Of a DNA stretch of 64,000 bases, positions 8,490 to 17,553 are shown in pieces. The translations under genes and the position numbers were made by a program. The DNA is from Variovorax sp. Root318D1. Lineage in GTDB: Bacteria; Pseudomonadota; Gammaproteobacteria; Burkholderiales; Burkholderiaceae_C. The notes beneath the pieces were generated by a model. It searched no databases and was not told the DNA's origin. It saw nothing but the letters and a program-made list of their open reading frames with translations. Numbering within the stretch: position 1 is the stretch's first letter; every line of letters begins with the position of its first letter. The DNA is taken from positions 3,707 through 67,706 of the forward strand of contig NZ_LMCQ01000004.1 of assembly GCF_001424835.1 (NCBI RefSeq). The letters run 5' to 3'.

Positions 8490-8518
8490 CGGCCGTCCAG
8501 AGGTGCAGGCCGGCGTAC
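8490..8518 (-). pseudogene. Short relic of a metallo-beta-lactamase-fold gene
   Basis: These 29 bases match 12725-12753 inside the MBL-fold gene at 28 of 29 positions, in the same orientation, and encode the same peptide core YAGLHLWTA on the minus strand. No similarity is evident on either side. It is best explained as a leftover of a duplicated MBL gene, or of a recombination event, in the spacer between the VOC and LysR genes. Confidence 0.4.
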
Positions 8519-8637
8519 GTTCGAACAAAGGACTTGCAGCCCACAGTCGTCGCTGGCGGGCCCGATCCTTGCGTCGTACGATACTGCGTCCGCTCGAATC
8601 CCTCAGAGGGCGCTTCCGTTCCAGGCCCAAAGGTCAC

Positions 8638-9516
8638 ATGGAAACCTTCGACCGCCAGCTTCGCTATTTTCTGCAGATCGCACAGCTTAAGTCGCTCTCG
8701 CGAGCCGCTGAAGATCTGGACCAGACGCAGTCGGGCCTGAGCCGGCAGCTCGCCGCGCTCGAAGCCCACGTGGGCAAGCCGCTGTTCACACGCACCGGAC
8801 GAGGCGTCGAGTTGACGGAGGCGGGCCGCCAGCTCAAGGAGCAGACCGAAGGCGCATTCCGCAGCATCGACACGGCGCTGGAGACGCTACGGGTCCACGA
8901 CGGCGTGACGCAGGGCACGGTGCGGCTTGCCGTGATCCACACTCTGAGCTACTACTTCATGGGCGAGGTTGTGGCCCGCTTTGTCAGCCAGCACGAAAGC
9001 GTCAACCTCTCGCTGCTGGCTCGCAGCTCTCCCGAGGTGGTGGAGTTCGTGGAAAGCGGCAAGGCGGATGTCGGCTTCGTCTACGACTCGGCGGTTGCAT
9101 CGGCCGGCCTGGTCTCGCGGCCGCTGTTCGACGACGAGATGTGCCTGCTGGTGCCGGAGGCCAGCGACATCGGCGATCGAATCGACCTGACCGTGCATCT
9201 GCCGAAGCTTGTCGCATTTCCTTCCCACTACATGCTGCGGCGCATGGTGCACAGCAGTGGGCTCGTTCCCCAGATCGTGGCCGAGGCCGAAACGGTCGAC
9301 GCCATGCTCGAGATCGTGTCTTCAGGTGTCGGGTGCTGCATCCTGCCGTGCCGGATTCCCGACAAGCTGCTGATCGACCACCGCCTGCGCAAGGTCGCCA
9401 TCACGCGGCCGGCGCTGCGCCGGCGGGTCGTCGTCATCGTCAAGGCAGGACGCGTGCTGCCGCCGATCGTCGAGCACCTGGTCGACGCCGCCATCGCCAT
9501 CGCCGCCTCTTCCTGA
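8638..9516 (+). CDS. LysR family transcriptional regulator
   Basis: A 292-residue LysR regulator; the ATG at 8638 is taken because the protein then begins with the usual METFDRQLRYFLQIAQ and the helix-turn-helix SRAAEDLDQTQSGLSRQLA. An AAGGT stands just before it. The effector domain follows. It precedes, on the same strand, the aldolase/MFS/isomerase genes (9648-12421) and is divergent from the VOC gene; either set could be its target. The CbbR-like inducer type is not recognisable. Confidence 0.9.
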   Translation: METFDRQLRYFLQIAQLKSLSRAAEDLDQTQSGLSRQLAALEAHVGKPLFTRTGRGVELTEAGRQLKEQTEGAFRSIDTALETLRVHDGVTQGTVRLAVIHTLSYYFMGEVVARFVSQHESVNLSLLARSSPEVVEFVESGKADVGFVYDSAVASAGLVSRPLFDDEMCLLVPEASDIGDRIDLTVHLPKLVAFPSHYMLRRMVHSSGLVPQIVAEAETVDAMLEIVSSGVGCCILPCRIPDKLLIDHRLRKVAITRPALRRRVVVIVKAGRVLPPIVEHLVDAAIAIAASS

Positions 9517-9647
9517 GCCCCGCCGCCGCATAGGTGCTATGCGGTCTGCTGCATGGCTCGCGAAGACCCCTGTCCCGATACTTCCCACGGCAGCGGACGT
9601 GCGTGGGGTGCTCATGCAGCCGCAAACCCAAACCACGGACGGCATGC

Positions 9648-10436
9648 ATGATGAGAGACGACCTGCGAACCAAGGAATATTTCGACGAGCGCGCGACGCG
9701 CGAGATGGCGCAGCACCTGAAGGACACGCCGCGCGACATGCGGGATACGCTGGCCCTTGCCTGCCGAATCCTTGCGATGACGGGGCAGGAGGCCGGCCTC
9801 GCCGGCCAGATCAGCGCCCGCTCGGAGCGCCCAGGCGCCTACTGGACCCTGCGTTTCGGCCTCGGCTTCGACGAGGCCACGCCAGGCGACTTCATCGAAG
9901 TCGACCAGGACCTGAACACCTTGAGCGGCGCGGGCATGGCCAATCCGGCGACCCGATTCCACCTGTGGGTGTACCGTGCCCGACCCGACGTGCAGTCGAT
10001 GATCCACACCCATTCGCCGTGGGCTTCGGCGTTGGCGGCGGCGCGCCAGCCGCTCGTCATCGCGCAAATGGACATGACGCCGCTTCACGAAGACTGCGCG
10101 TTCCTTGCCGACTGGCCGGGCGTGCCTATTGCCGACCAGGAAGGCGTGCTCATCTCCGAAGCGCTCGGCAGCAGGCGGGCGATCGTGCTCGCTCATCACG
10201 GTTACCTGACGGCCGGCCACACCATCGAAGAGGCGACCTACCTTGCCGTCTACCTGGAGCGCGCGGCATGCATGCAGCTTCGGGCGCAGGCTGCATTCGG
10301 GCCGCTCACGCCCGTTGACGACGCATTGGCCAGGGAGGCGCACGACTATCTGCTGAAGCCTTCGATCGTCAACGCGACGTTCAACTACTGGTGCCGCCAG
10401 ACCACGGCCCTGCGCACAGGCCATGCAACCTCCTGA
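9648..10436 (+). CDS. Class II aldolase/adducin family protein
   Basis: A 262-residue protein of the class II aldolase/adducin fold (relatives: fuculose-phosphate aldolase, RhaD). The metal-binding histidines are visible as H120 and H122 in MIHTHSPWA and in the HH pair of LAHHGYLTAG at 183-184. It probably cleaves or decarboxylates a hydroxy- or oxo-acid rather than a sugar phosphate, as is common for copies placed in acid-catabolic operons. It begins at one of two adjacent ATG codons. It is followed after 36 bases by an MHS permease and a DsbA-type isomerase. Confidence 0.85.
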   Translation: MMRDDLRTKEYFDERATREMAQHLKDTPRDMRDTLALACRILAMTGQEAGLAGQISARSERPGAYWTLRFGLGFDEATPGDFIEVDQDLNTLSGAGMANPATRFHLWVYRARPDVQSMIHTHSPWASALAAARQPLVIAQMDMTPLHEDCAFLADWPGVPIADQEGVLISEALGSRRAIVLAHHGYLTAGHTIEEATYLAVYLERAACMQLRAQAAFGPLTPVDDALAREAHDYLLKPSIVNATFNYWCRQTTALRTGHATS

Positions 10437-10472
10437 ATCTCACACGCATTCGCAACATTACCTGGTGACACC

Positions 10473-11816
10473 ATGAACACACACACTGACAGCGGTGCAA
10501 GCGAGAAAACCGGAGCCAAGCGCCGCTATGTGACGGCCGGCCTCGCAAGCATGATGGGGACCACCATCGAGTGGTATGACTTCTTTCTCTACGGAACGGC
10601 CGCCGCATTGATCTTCAACAAGATCTTCTTCCCGGCCTTTGATCCGATCGTCGGCACCATGGCGGCCTTTGCCACCTATTCCGTCGGCTTCTTCGCGCGG
10701 CCGCTCGGCGGGATCGTGTTCGGGCACTTCGGCGACAAGGTCGGGCGCAAGTCGATGCTGCTCATCACCCTGATGCTCATGGGCGTGCCCACGATCCTGA
10801 TCGGCCTGATTCCGTCCTACGAGCAAATTGGCTACTGGGGTGCCGTGCTGCTGGTGTGCATGCGCTTCCTGCAGGGCGTGGCGGTGGGCGGCGAATGGGG
10901 TGGTGCGGTGCTGATGGCGGTCGAACACGCGCCCGAAGGCAAGAAGGGTTTCTTCGGGAGCCTGCCGCAAGTCGGCGTGGCACCCGGCCTCATCCTGTCT
11001 TCCCTGGCGATGGGCGCGGTTGCCAAGCTGCCGGAAGCAGACATGCTGTCCTGGGGCTGGCGCATTCCGTTCCTGGCCAGCGTCGTGCTGCTCCTCGTGG
11101 GTTGGTACATCCGCGCGAAGGTGGCCGAGTCGCCCGATTTTCAGGGCATGGAGCAGGTAGGCAAGAAGGTGCCGGTGCCTGTGGTCGAGGTGCTGAAGAA
11201 GTACCCGCGCGAGACGCTGATCGTCGTGGGCGCCCGCTTGGCCGAGGTGACGTGGTTCTACACCACGGTGACGTTCGCGCTCGCGTATTCCACCGGGACC
11301 CTCGGCATTGCGCGCAGCACGATGCTCGACGCGACGATCTGGGGCGCCACCGCTGCGCTGGTCACGATGCCCTTCTTCGGGTGGCTGGGCGACAAGATCG
11401 GCCAGAAGTGGGTGTTCATGCTTGGCACCGTGGGCATCCTGGCATGCGCACCGCTGTTCTTCTCGTTCCTTCACACACGCGAGGTCTTCTGGATCAACGC
11501 CGCGCTGGTGCTTGCCGTGGGCCTGGTGTATGCCTCGCTCTACGGACCGGAAGGCAGCCTTTTCTCAAGCCAGTTTCCCGCGGAAGTCCGCTACACCGGC
11601 ATCTCGCTGGCGGTGCAGGTCTCCGGCGCCATCGGCGGCGGCCTCGCGCCGATCGTCGCAACCTGGCTGTTGGGCAAGGGCAATGGAGATCCGCAGTACG
11701 TGGTCTGGTATCTGAGCGCCCTCGGCGCCGTTGCATGTTTCAGCGCGTGGAAGATGCTCGGAGACGCACGCTTCAAGGTGCTCCTTGCATCGCCGCTTGC
11801 GACAAAGGCACCCTGA
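10473..11816 (+). CDS. MFS transporter, metabolite:H+ symporter (MHS) family
   Basis: A 447-residue permease with the MHS signature GTTIEWYDFFLYGTAAAL, then RPLGGIVFGHFGDKVGRK and the second-half motif GWLGDKIGQK. It is of the shikimate/dicarboxylate symporter type and should import the organic acid used by its neighbours. It sits between the class II aldolase and the DsbA-like isomerase, whose ATG follows two bases after its stop, so the three are one operon. Confidence 0.92.
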   Translation: MNTHTDSGASEKTGAKRRYVTAGLASMMGTTIEWYDFFLYGTAAALIFNKIFFPAFDPIVGTMAAFATYSVGFFARPLGGIVFGHFGDKVGRKSMLLITLMLMGVPTILIGLIPSYEQIGYWGAVLLVCMRFLQGVAVGGEWGGAVLMAVEHAPEGKKGFFGSLPQVGVAPGLILSSLAMGAVAKLPEADMLSWGWRIPFLASVVLLLVGWYIRAKVAESPDFQGMEQVGKKVPVPVVEVLKKYPRETLIVVGARLAEVTWFYTTVTFALAYSTGTLGIARSTMLDATIWGATAALVTMPFFGWLGDKIGQKWVFMLGTVGILACAPLFFSFLHTREVFWINAALVLAVGLVYASLYGPEGSLFSSQFPAEVRYTGISLAVQVSGAIGGGLAPIVATWLLGKGNGDPQYVVWYLSALGAVACFSAWKMLGDARFKVLLASPLATKAP

Positions 11817-11818
11817 AG

Positions 11819-12421
11819 ATGCCGCGCACGATCGACTATTACTTCTGGATGAACTCGGACTGGGCCTACCTGGGTGCGGATCGGCTCGAGCAGCTGGCGG
11901 CGCGGCGGGGCGCGTCGATCCGCTACATGCCTGTCGATCTTCCCGCCGTGTATGCGCGCACCGGCGGCGTGATCCTGCCGAAGCGCGCGCCCGAGCGGCA
12001 GGCCTACCGCGTTGCCGAGCTGAAGCGCTGGTGCAAGCGCCTCGGCATCCATGTCAACGCTACACCCAGCTTCATGTGCCCGGATGCCGGGCTCGCGTCG
12101 CGGGTGGTCATTGCGGCCGAGTCGATGGGCGTGCGGGTGGCTGCGCTCTACAAGGCCATCCTGGCGGCCGAGTGGTGCGAGGAACAGGATATTTCCGACG
12201 CAACGACACTGCGGGCGATCCTCCTCTCGCAGAGCTTGGACGCCGACGCATTGCTGCGCCTTGCCGAGACGCCCGCCGTCCAGGCCGCCTATGTGCGCAA
12301 CACCGATGCCGCCGTCGCAGCCGGTGTCTTCGGCTCGCCCTCTTACCTACTCGATGGAGAACTCTTCTGGGGACAGGACCGGTTGGACTTCCTGGAGGAA
12401 GCGCTGCAGAGCGAGGGCTGA
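11819..12421 (+). CDS. DsbA family protein, 2-hydroxychromene-2-carboxylate isomerase-like
   Basis: A 200-residue thioredoxin-fold protein of the kappa-class glutathione transferase/HCCA isomerase group. It starts with the usual IDYYFWMNSDWAYLGADRL and ends with GVFGSPSYLLDGELFWGQDR, the conserved cis-proline region. Relatives isomerise 2-hydroxychromene-2-carboxylate in naphthalene degradation with glutathione as cofactor. The start is two bases beyond the MFS stop. Its end is 16 bases from the end of the convergent MBL gene. Substrate unknown. Confidence 0.85.
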   Translation: MPRTIDYYFWMNSDWAYLGADRLEQLAARRGASIRYMPVDLPAVYARTGGVILPKRAPERQAYRVAELKRWCKRLGIHVNATPSFMCPDAGLASRVVIAAESMGVRVAALYKAILAAEWCEEQDISDATTLRAILLSQSLDADALLRLAETPAVQAAYVRNTDAAVAAGVFGSPSYLLDGELFWGQDRLDFLEEALQSEG

Positions 12422-12437
12422 TCCCGGTGGCGCGCAC

Positions 12438-13328
12438 TCACCACTTCATTTCGCCCTTGTTCACCTTGGCGCCGATGTCCAGCGCCACGCCAAGGCCCGC
12501 GTCCGGGTAGGCCTGCTTCATGGCGCCGATGAGCGCGGCACTGTTGGCGGCCTTCGGCAGTTCCTGCTCGTAGCGCACCAGGTAGGCCTGGCTCCAGGCG
12601 ATCTGCGATGCGTCCTGCTTGGCGCCCACGGCGCTGTGGCCGGGGATGACCCGGGTCGGCTGCAGGGCGGCCATGGCGCTGAGCTTGGTGGCCCAGTCCG
12701 CGCGCTCCTGCGGCGTTTGCGCGTCGGCCGTCCAGAGATGCAGGCCGGCGTACACGTTCACGCCGCCGGCAATGGCCTTGAGTGACGGAATCCACACGTA
12801 GCTGCGATGCGGCTGGTTGTCGTCGAGCCCGCGCACCTCGATCGACTGGCCTTCGAGCGAGATCGTGTTGCCTGCGAGCACCTCGGGCAGCGGCACGCTC
12901 TTGGGCGCATTGGCGCCCATGCGCGGGCCCCACACCTGCAGCTTGGTGGCCAGCGTGGCCTGGATCTTCTTCAGCGTGGGCGCGGTGGTCACCACCTTGG
13001 CGTCGGGGAAGTACTGCCTGAGCACCTCGATGCCGAAGTAGTAGTCCGGGTCGGCCTGGGTGATGAAGATGGTCTTGAGCGTCTTCTTGCTGTCGAGCAC
13101 CATGGCCGCGATGCGCAGCGCATCGGCGCGCGTGAAGCCGGTGTCCAACAGCACGGCGTCGGTCTGCCCGGCGACCAGCACCGAGTTGACGTGGAAGCTG
13201 TTGGCGTCGGCGTTGTAAACCTGGAGCGTCAGGGGAGGGGCGGACTGCGCGGATGCATCGGTGGCGACGATGCCGAGCGACATGGCGGCCGGCAGCAGGG
13301 CAAGGGAAAAGAACTTGATCGTTTTCAT
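12438..13328 (-). CDS. MBL-fold hydrolase-like protein with degenerate metal motif, exported
   Basis: A 296-residue metallo-beta-lactamase-fold protein with a signal peptide (cleavage near ATDASAQ). The ATG at 13328 follows GGAG and is preferred to one four codons upstream. The block LLDTGFTRADA is normal, but the metal motif THxHxDH appears as TQADPDY (residues 90-96), so three of the four usual zinc ligands are replaced; a later VIPGHS keeps its histidine. It may be a non-hydrolytic binding protein, or use metal differently. It is divergent from the LysR gene at 13439. Confidence 0.85.
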   Translation of the reverse strand: MKTIKFFSLALLPAAMSLGIVATDASAQSAPPLTLQVYNADANSFHVNSVLVAGQTDAVLLDTGFTRADALRIAAMVLDSKKTLKTIFITQADPDYYFGIEVLRQYFPDAKVVTTAPTLKKIQATLATKLQVWGPRMGANAPKSVPLPEVLAGNTISLEGQSIEVRGLDDNQPHRSYVWIPSLKAIAGGVNVYAGLHLWTADAQTPQERADWATKLSAMAALQPTRVIPGHSAVGAKQDASQIAWSQAYLVRYEQELPKAANSAALIGAMKQAYPDAGLGVALDIGAKVNKGEMKW

Positions 13329-13371
13329 GAGGGACTCCATCGAAGCTGAGGGTTGCGGATGGGCTCATCGT

Positions 13372-13436
13372 ATTGATTCGGTTCTCGAGGATAAACTTCG
13401 GTTTGCTCAATTGATTGTCAACTGGATCGAATCAAT
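13372..13436. promoter_or_regulatory. Paired 9-base inverted repeat between MBL and LysR genes
   Basis: ATTGATTCG at 13372-13380 and CGAATCAAT at 13428-13436 are perfect inverted copies 47 bases apart, the second ending two bases before the LysR ATG. A further TTGATTG lies between them. Two half-sites at this distance resemble the recognition and activation sites of LysR-type promoters. Confidence 0.4.
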
Positions 13437-13438
13437 CC

Positions 13439-14395
13439 ATGGACCACCTCGGCGCCATCCGCACCTTCATCGAGATCGCCGACCAGGGCAGCCTCACCCG
13501 CGCGGCCGAGGTGCTCGACCTCTCGCGCGCCATGGTCAGCCGCCATCTCGAAGGCCTGGAGCAATGGCTCGGCGCGCGGCTCCTGCATCGCACGACCCGC
13601 CGCGTGAGCCTGAGCGATGCGGGGCAGGAGGCGCTGCCCCGCCTGCGCCAGATGCTCGAGTTGGCCTCGGACGTGCAGGCCGTCACTGGCGCGCGCCGAA
13701 CGGAGCCCGCGGGCAAGCTGCGGCTCACCACCAGCCTGTCGTTCGCGGTCTCGAATCTCACGCGCGCGATCGTCGAGTTCCAAAGCCGCTATCCGCGCAT
13801 CGAGGTCGAACTGCTCACGGTGGATCGCACGATCGACCTCGTCGATGAACGCATCGACCTGGCCATCCGCATTTCTAATCGACTGGACGACGGCGTGGTG
13901 GCGCGCCAGATCGGCACCTGTCGCTCGGTGCTGTGCGCATCGCCCGCCTACCTGGAGCAGCGCGGCGTGCCCCAGTGGCCAGAGGACCTTGGGGCTCACG
14001 AATGCATCACGCACGCCTTCGGCAGTCGAGCCGAGTACCGGCTGCGCAAGGGTGGACGCTTGGTCAACATTGCCGTGAGGGGCAGCCTTTCAAGCAATGA
14101 GACGGCGGTGCTGCGCGAGGCCGCGCTGGCGGGCGCTGGCATTGCGATGCTGCCCACTTACTTTGTTGAAGACGAACTCGCGCGCGGCGCGCTCGTGCGA
14201 CTGCTGCCGGACCACGAGCCCGAGGTGCTGGGCCTCCATGCCGTGATCCTGTCGCGCCAGCACCAGCCGCGGCCGCTCAAGCTGCTGATCGACTTCTTGG
14301 CCGAGCGCTTTGGCGGGGACTTGGCGCCCTGGGACCGGAAGCCACCGCCGCCGTCGCGTCGCAAGACGCGCATCGATACCAAGCGCAGGCCCTGA
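13439..14395 (+). CDS. LysR family transcriptional regulator
   Basis: A 318-residue LysR regulator of the CrgA/AaeR-like group (MDHLGAIRTFIEIADQGSLT, then RAAEVLDLSRAMVSRHLEGL). The ATG at 13439 is preferred over an upstream TTG. The protein ends in a basic tail (PPPSRRKTRIDTKRRP). It is divergent from the MBL-fold gene, its likely target, and convergent with the nitronate monooxygenase gene. Confidence 0.9.
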   Translation: MDHLGAIRTFIEIADQGSLTRAAEVLDLSRAMVSRHLEGLEQWLGARLLHRTTRRVSLSDAGQEALPRLRQMLELASDVQAVTGARRTEPAGKLRLTTSLSFAVSNLTRAIVEFQSRYPRIEVELLTVDRTIDLVDERIDLAIRISNRLDDGVVARQIGTCRSVLCASPAYLEQRGVPQWPEDLGAHECITHAFGSRAEYRLRKGGRLVNIAVRGSLSSNETAVLREAALAGAGIAMLPTYFVEDELARGALVRLLPDHEPEVLGLHAVILSRQHQPRPLKLLIDFLAERFGGDLAPWDRKPPPPSRRKTRIDTKRRP

Positions 14396-14422
14396 AAGGC
14401 ACATCGCGGCAAGCGTCCCGCA

Positions 14423-15388
14423 TCAGGCAGCCAGCGCCGTTTCGCCGAGGCGACGCAGCGCCGCAGCGTATTCGCGGCGGAGGCGGTCGACCAGCGCGCC
14501 GGCCGGCATCACCTCGGTCACCGCCGCGATGCCTTGGCCGCAGCCCCAGATGTCTTTCCAGGGCTTCTTGCGGTCGCTTCCGAAATTCATCATGCGCGCT
14601 TCGCCGTGCGGCAGCGCGTCGGGGTCGAGCCCAGCCGCCGCGATGGAGCCGCGCAGGTAGTTGCCGTGCACGCCCGTGAACAGGTTGGAGTAGACGATGT
14701 CGCGGCTGCTGCTTTCGACGATCATCTTCTTGTAGGCAGCGTCGGCGTGTGCTTCCTCGGTGGCGATGAAGGCGGAGCCGATGTAGCCGAAGTCGGCGCC
14801 GGCCGCCAGCGCGGCGAGCAGCGCGTCGCCGGTGGCGATGGCACCGCTCAGGGCGAGCGGTCCGCGGAACCAGCGCCGAATCTCGTGCACCAGCGCGAAG
14901 GGGCTGACGGTGCCGGCATGGCCGCCGGCACCCGCGGCCACGGCCACCAGGCCATCGGCACCTTTCTCCACCGCCTTGCGCGCGAAGACGTCGTCGATCA
15001 CGTCGTGGAGCACGACGCCGCCCCAGGCGTGCACGGCGTCGTTGATCTCGGGCCGCGCGCCCAGCGAGGTGATCACGATCGGCACCTTGTAGCGCTCGCA
15101 GGCCGCCATGTCCTGCTCTAGCCGGTCGTTGCTCCGGTGCACGATCTGGTTGATGGCAAACGGCGCCGCAGGGGCTTCGGGATGGTGTCTGTCGTGCGCA
15201 GCGAGTTCCTCGGTGATTTCGGCCAGCCAGTCGGTGAAGAGGCTGGCGGGCCGGGCGTTGAGCGCCGGCATCGAGCCGACGATGCCGGCCTTGCACTGGG
15301 CGATGACGAGTTTCGGCGTGCTGATGATGAACAGTGGTGCGGCCACGACGGGGAGCCGCAGCGTGCGGAATACAGGATGCATGGACAT
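14423..15388 (-). CDS. Nitronate monooxygenase family protein (FMN)
   Basis: A 321-residue TIM-barrel flavoprotein of the nitronate monooxygenase/2-nitropropane dioxygenase family. It shows the opening LRLPVVAAPLFIISTPKL, the catalytic-histidine block AGAGGHAGTVSPF, and the phosphate-binding ALSGAIATGD and GADFGYIGSAF. Class members oxidise alkyl nitronates, but many act as FMN-dependent oxidases or reductases of unknown substrate. It is the last gene of the ligase/Liv operon, five bases after livK. A second ATG two codons later is possible. Confidence 0.88.
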   Translation of the reverse strand: MSMHPVFRTLRLPVVAAPLFIISTPKLVIAQCKAGIVGSMPALNARPASLFTDWLAEITEELAAHDRHHPEAPAAPFAINQIVHRSNDRLEQDMAACERYKVPIVITSLGARPEINDAVHAWGGVVLHDVIDDVFARKAVEKGADGLVAVAAGAGGHAGTVSPFALVHEIRRWFRGPLALSGAIATGDALLAALAAGADFGYIGSAFIATEEAHADAAYKKMIVESSSRDIVYSNLFTGVHGNYLRGSIAAAGLDPDALPHGEARMMNFGSDRKKPWKDIWGCGQGIAAVTEVMPAGALVDRLRREYAAALRRLGETALAA

Positions 15389-15393
15389 GGCGT

Positions 15394-16602
15394 TCAGAAG
15401 ATGGAAACGAATTCGCCGAGGCGGTTCCAGCGCTTGCCGTCGAACACGACCGGCTGGAGAGACTTGATGAGCCGGTAGTCGTCGGGGCTGCTGCTCACCA
15501 CCACGCCGGGCAGGAACATGGGAAGCTGCACGGCCTTGATCGATGCGGCTTGCCTCAGCACGTTCTCGCGGGTGAGGTTGTCGCCCGAGGCACGCAGGAT
15601 GTCGACCATGAGCCGCGCGCTGGAGTACGCGTACACATGGGAGCCCAGGCGCAGGTCGGCTTCGGGCCGATATTTCTTCATGAAGGCCAGCCACTCGCGG
15701 AACGCCGCATCGTTCTCCCACTGCGTGTCGTTGGGGTCCTTGGAATACGCGGTGGAGATCACGCCAACGGCCTTCTCCGGCCCGGCCGGGTTGAACACGG
15801 CGCCGATCAGCGCGGCGCCCTGGGCCAGGTAGTGCGTCGGCTTCCAGCCGGTGTCATGGACCCGGCGCAGCGTCTGGATCGCCGCCTTCGCGGTGCTGAA
15901 GCTCACGAGCACGTCCGCACCCGCGCCGCGCAACTGCACGATCTGCGAATCCACCGTGGGGTCGCTCACTTCGTACGAAGCTTCCGCCACGATCATCGAC
16001 TTGGCGCGCGCACCGAGCCCGTCCTTGAAGCCGCGCAGATAGTCGCGCCCGTAGTCGTCGTTCTGATACAGGATGCCGATCTTCGCGTTGGGCTTTTGCT
16101 CCAGGATGTGCCGCGCGTAGACGCGCGCTTCGGACGCATAGTCCGGATAGAAGCTCATGCTCCAGGGGTTGCGCTGCGGGTCGTTCCACTTCGAAGCGCC
16201 GGTCAGCAGCAGAAGGTGCGGAACCTTCTTGGCGTTCACATAGCGGTGCACCGCGGAATTGGTGGCAGTGCCGAACATCCCGTAGAGCAGCAGCACCTGA
16301 TCCTGCTCCACCAGGCGCCGCACGCCCTCCACCGTTTTCGGCGGCGAGTACCCGTCGTCCAGGCTGATGAAGTTGAGCTTGCGGCCATTGATGCCGCCTT
16401 GGTCGTTGACCATGCGGAAGTAGGCCGCCTGCGTCTTGCCGACCTCGCCATAGATCGAGGCGGCGCCGCTGTACGCCATCGTCTGGCCGATGCGGATTTC
16501 GGTGTCGGACGCGCCCGGATCGTATTTCTTCTGCGCGGCAGCGCTGCCGCATGCCAATGCCAGCACTACTGCTGCTGCCAGTCCCAGGGCCAATATCTTC
16601 AT
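15394..16602 (-). CDS. livK: Branched-chain-type ABC transporter substrate-binding protein
   Basis: A 402-residue type I periplasmic binding protein with a signal peptide (MKILALGLAAAVVLALACGS, AAAQ cleavage) and the usual DTEIRIGQTMAYSGAASIYG start of the mature chain. Its ATG overlaps the stop of the LivM gene by four bases. The family name refers to leucine, but in catabolic clusters such proteins often bind aromatic or acyl acids or amides; the acyl-CoA ligase at the head of the operon supports a carboxylic acid ligand. Confidence 0.92.
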   Translation of the reverse strand: MKILALGLAAAVVLALACGSAAAQKKYDPGASDTEIRIGQTMAYSGAASIYGEVGKTQAAYFRMVNDQGGINGRKLNFISLDDGYSPPKTVEGVRRLVEQDQVLLLYGMFGTATNSAVHRYVNAKKVPHLLLLTGASKWNDPQRNPWSMSFYPDYASEARVYARHILEQKPNAKIGILYQNDDYGRDYLRGFKDGLGARAKSMIVAEASYEVSDPTVDSQIVQLRGAGADVLVSFSTAKAAIQTLRRVHDTGWKPTHYLAQGAALIGAVFNPAGPEKAVGVISTAYSKDPNDTQWENDAAFREWLAFMKKYRPEADLRLGSHVYAYSSARLMVDILRASGDNLTRENVLRQAASIKAVQLPMFLPGVVVSSSPDDYRLIKSLQPVVFDGKRWNRLGEFVSIF

Positions 16603-17552
16603 GGCTTGCTCCTCGCAAGAAAGCGGTTTTTGAGATGACGGATGCCGCCGGCCGCGCCGGTGGGCCAGAGCAGCACCAGCGCGATCAGGATGGCGCCGTA
16701 AACGGCCCAGGGCGCGGACTTGGAGACCTGCTCCGCCACGCGCGGCACGAACTGGATGAAGAGTGCGCCGTAGACCGCACCCTGAAGCGACGACAAGCCG
16801 CCGACGACGGCGCCGACCAGCAACGTGATCGACAGGAAGATCGAGAAGCTGTCGGGCGCGACGAACTGCACCACGATGGCCGACAGGGCACCGCCAACGC
16901 TGGTGCACAGTGCCGACACACCAAATGCAAGCGTCTTGATTCGTGCGTTGTCCACGCCCATGGCCTGGGCCGCAATCGGGTGGTCGCGCACGGCGACGAT
17001 GTTCAGCCCGACGCTGCCGCGCAGCAGGTTGTGCACGGCGGCGAACAGCGCGGCCGCCACAGCAAGGCAGAAGAAATAGAGCCACTGGTCCGCATCCAGC
17101 GGCAGGCCGAACGGCGCCTCCGGCTTCATGAGCACTAGGCCCTGGGAGCCGCCTGTCCAGGTTTCCAGGCCCTTGTACTTCAGCAGTTGCGGCGTCGCCA
17201 CGCCCAGCGCGAAAGTCGCCAATGCCAGGTAGACGCCATCGAGCTTGAGGGCCGGCCTGCCGAACAGCCAGCCGAGCGTTCCACCCAGCAGCGCGGCGGC
17301 CGGCAGTGTCGCCCAGTAGGGCCAACCGGCATGCTCCATCAACACCGCGGCTGTATAGGCGCCCAGCGCGAAGAACGCGCCGTGACCGAGCGAGATCTGA
17401 CCGTTGAATCCCGTGAGCAGATTCAGGCCGAGCAGGGCCACCGCATAGGTGATCACGAGTGTGGCCTCGAACACCGCATAACTCGGCAGCGAAAACGGCA
17501 GGGCGCAGGCGATCGCGACAAGAAGGACGACAGTAAACAGGTGGCGCTGCAT
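16599..17552 (-). CDS. livM: Branched-chain-type ABC transporter permease LivM
   Basis: A 317-residue inner-membrane permease. The block NLLTGFNGQISLGHGAFFALGAY is typical of LivM, and GLSSLQGAVYGALFI matches the cytoplasmic loop that contacts the ATPases. It begins one base after the stop of livH and overlaps livK downstream by four bases. With LivH it forms the channel. Confidence 0.94.
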   Translation of the reverse strand: MQRHLFTVVLLVAIACALPFSLPSYAVFEATLVITYAVALLGLNLLTGFNGQISLGHGAFFALGAYTAAVLMEHAGWPYWATLPAAALLGGTLGWLFGRPALKLDGVYLALATFALGVATPQLLKYKGLETWTGGSQGLVLMKPEAPFGLPLDADQWLYFFCLAVAAALFAAVHNLLRGSVGLNIVAVRDHPIAAQAMGVDNARIKTLAFGVSALCTSVGGALSAIVVQFVAPDSFSIFLSITLLVGAVVGGLSSLQGAVYGALFIQFVPRVAEQVSKSAPWAVYGAILIALVLLWPTGAAGGIRHLKNRFLARSKP

Positions 17553-17553
17553 G

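Noticed and set aside
10856..11818. Long N-terminal extension of the DsbA-like isomerase
   Set aside because: It is a shadow of the MFS gene; the family starts at the ATG at 11819.
15394..17325. A 643-codon frame reaching upstream of the LivK protein
   Set aside because: The extension lies in another frame of LivM; the LivK signal peptide begins at 16602 with an ATGA overlap.
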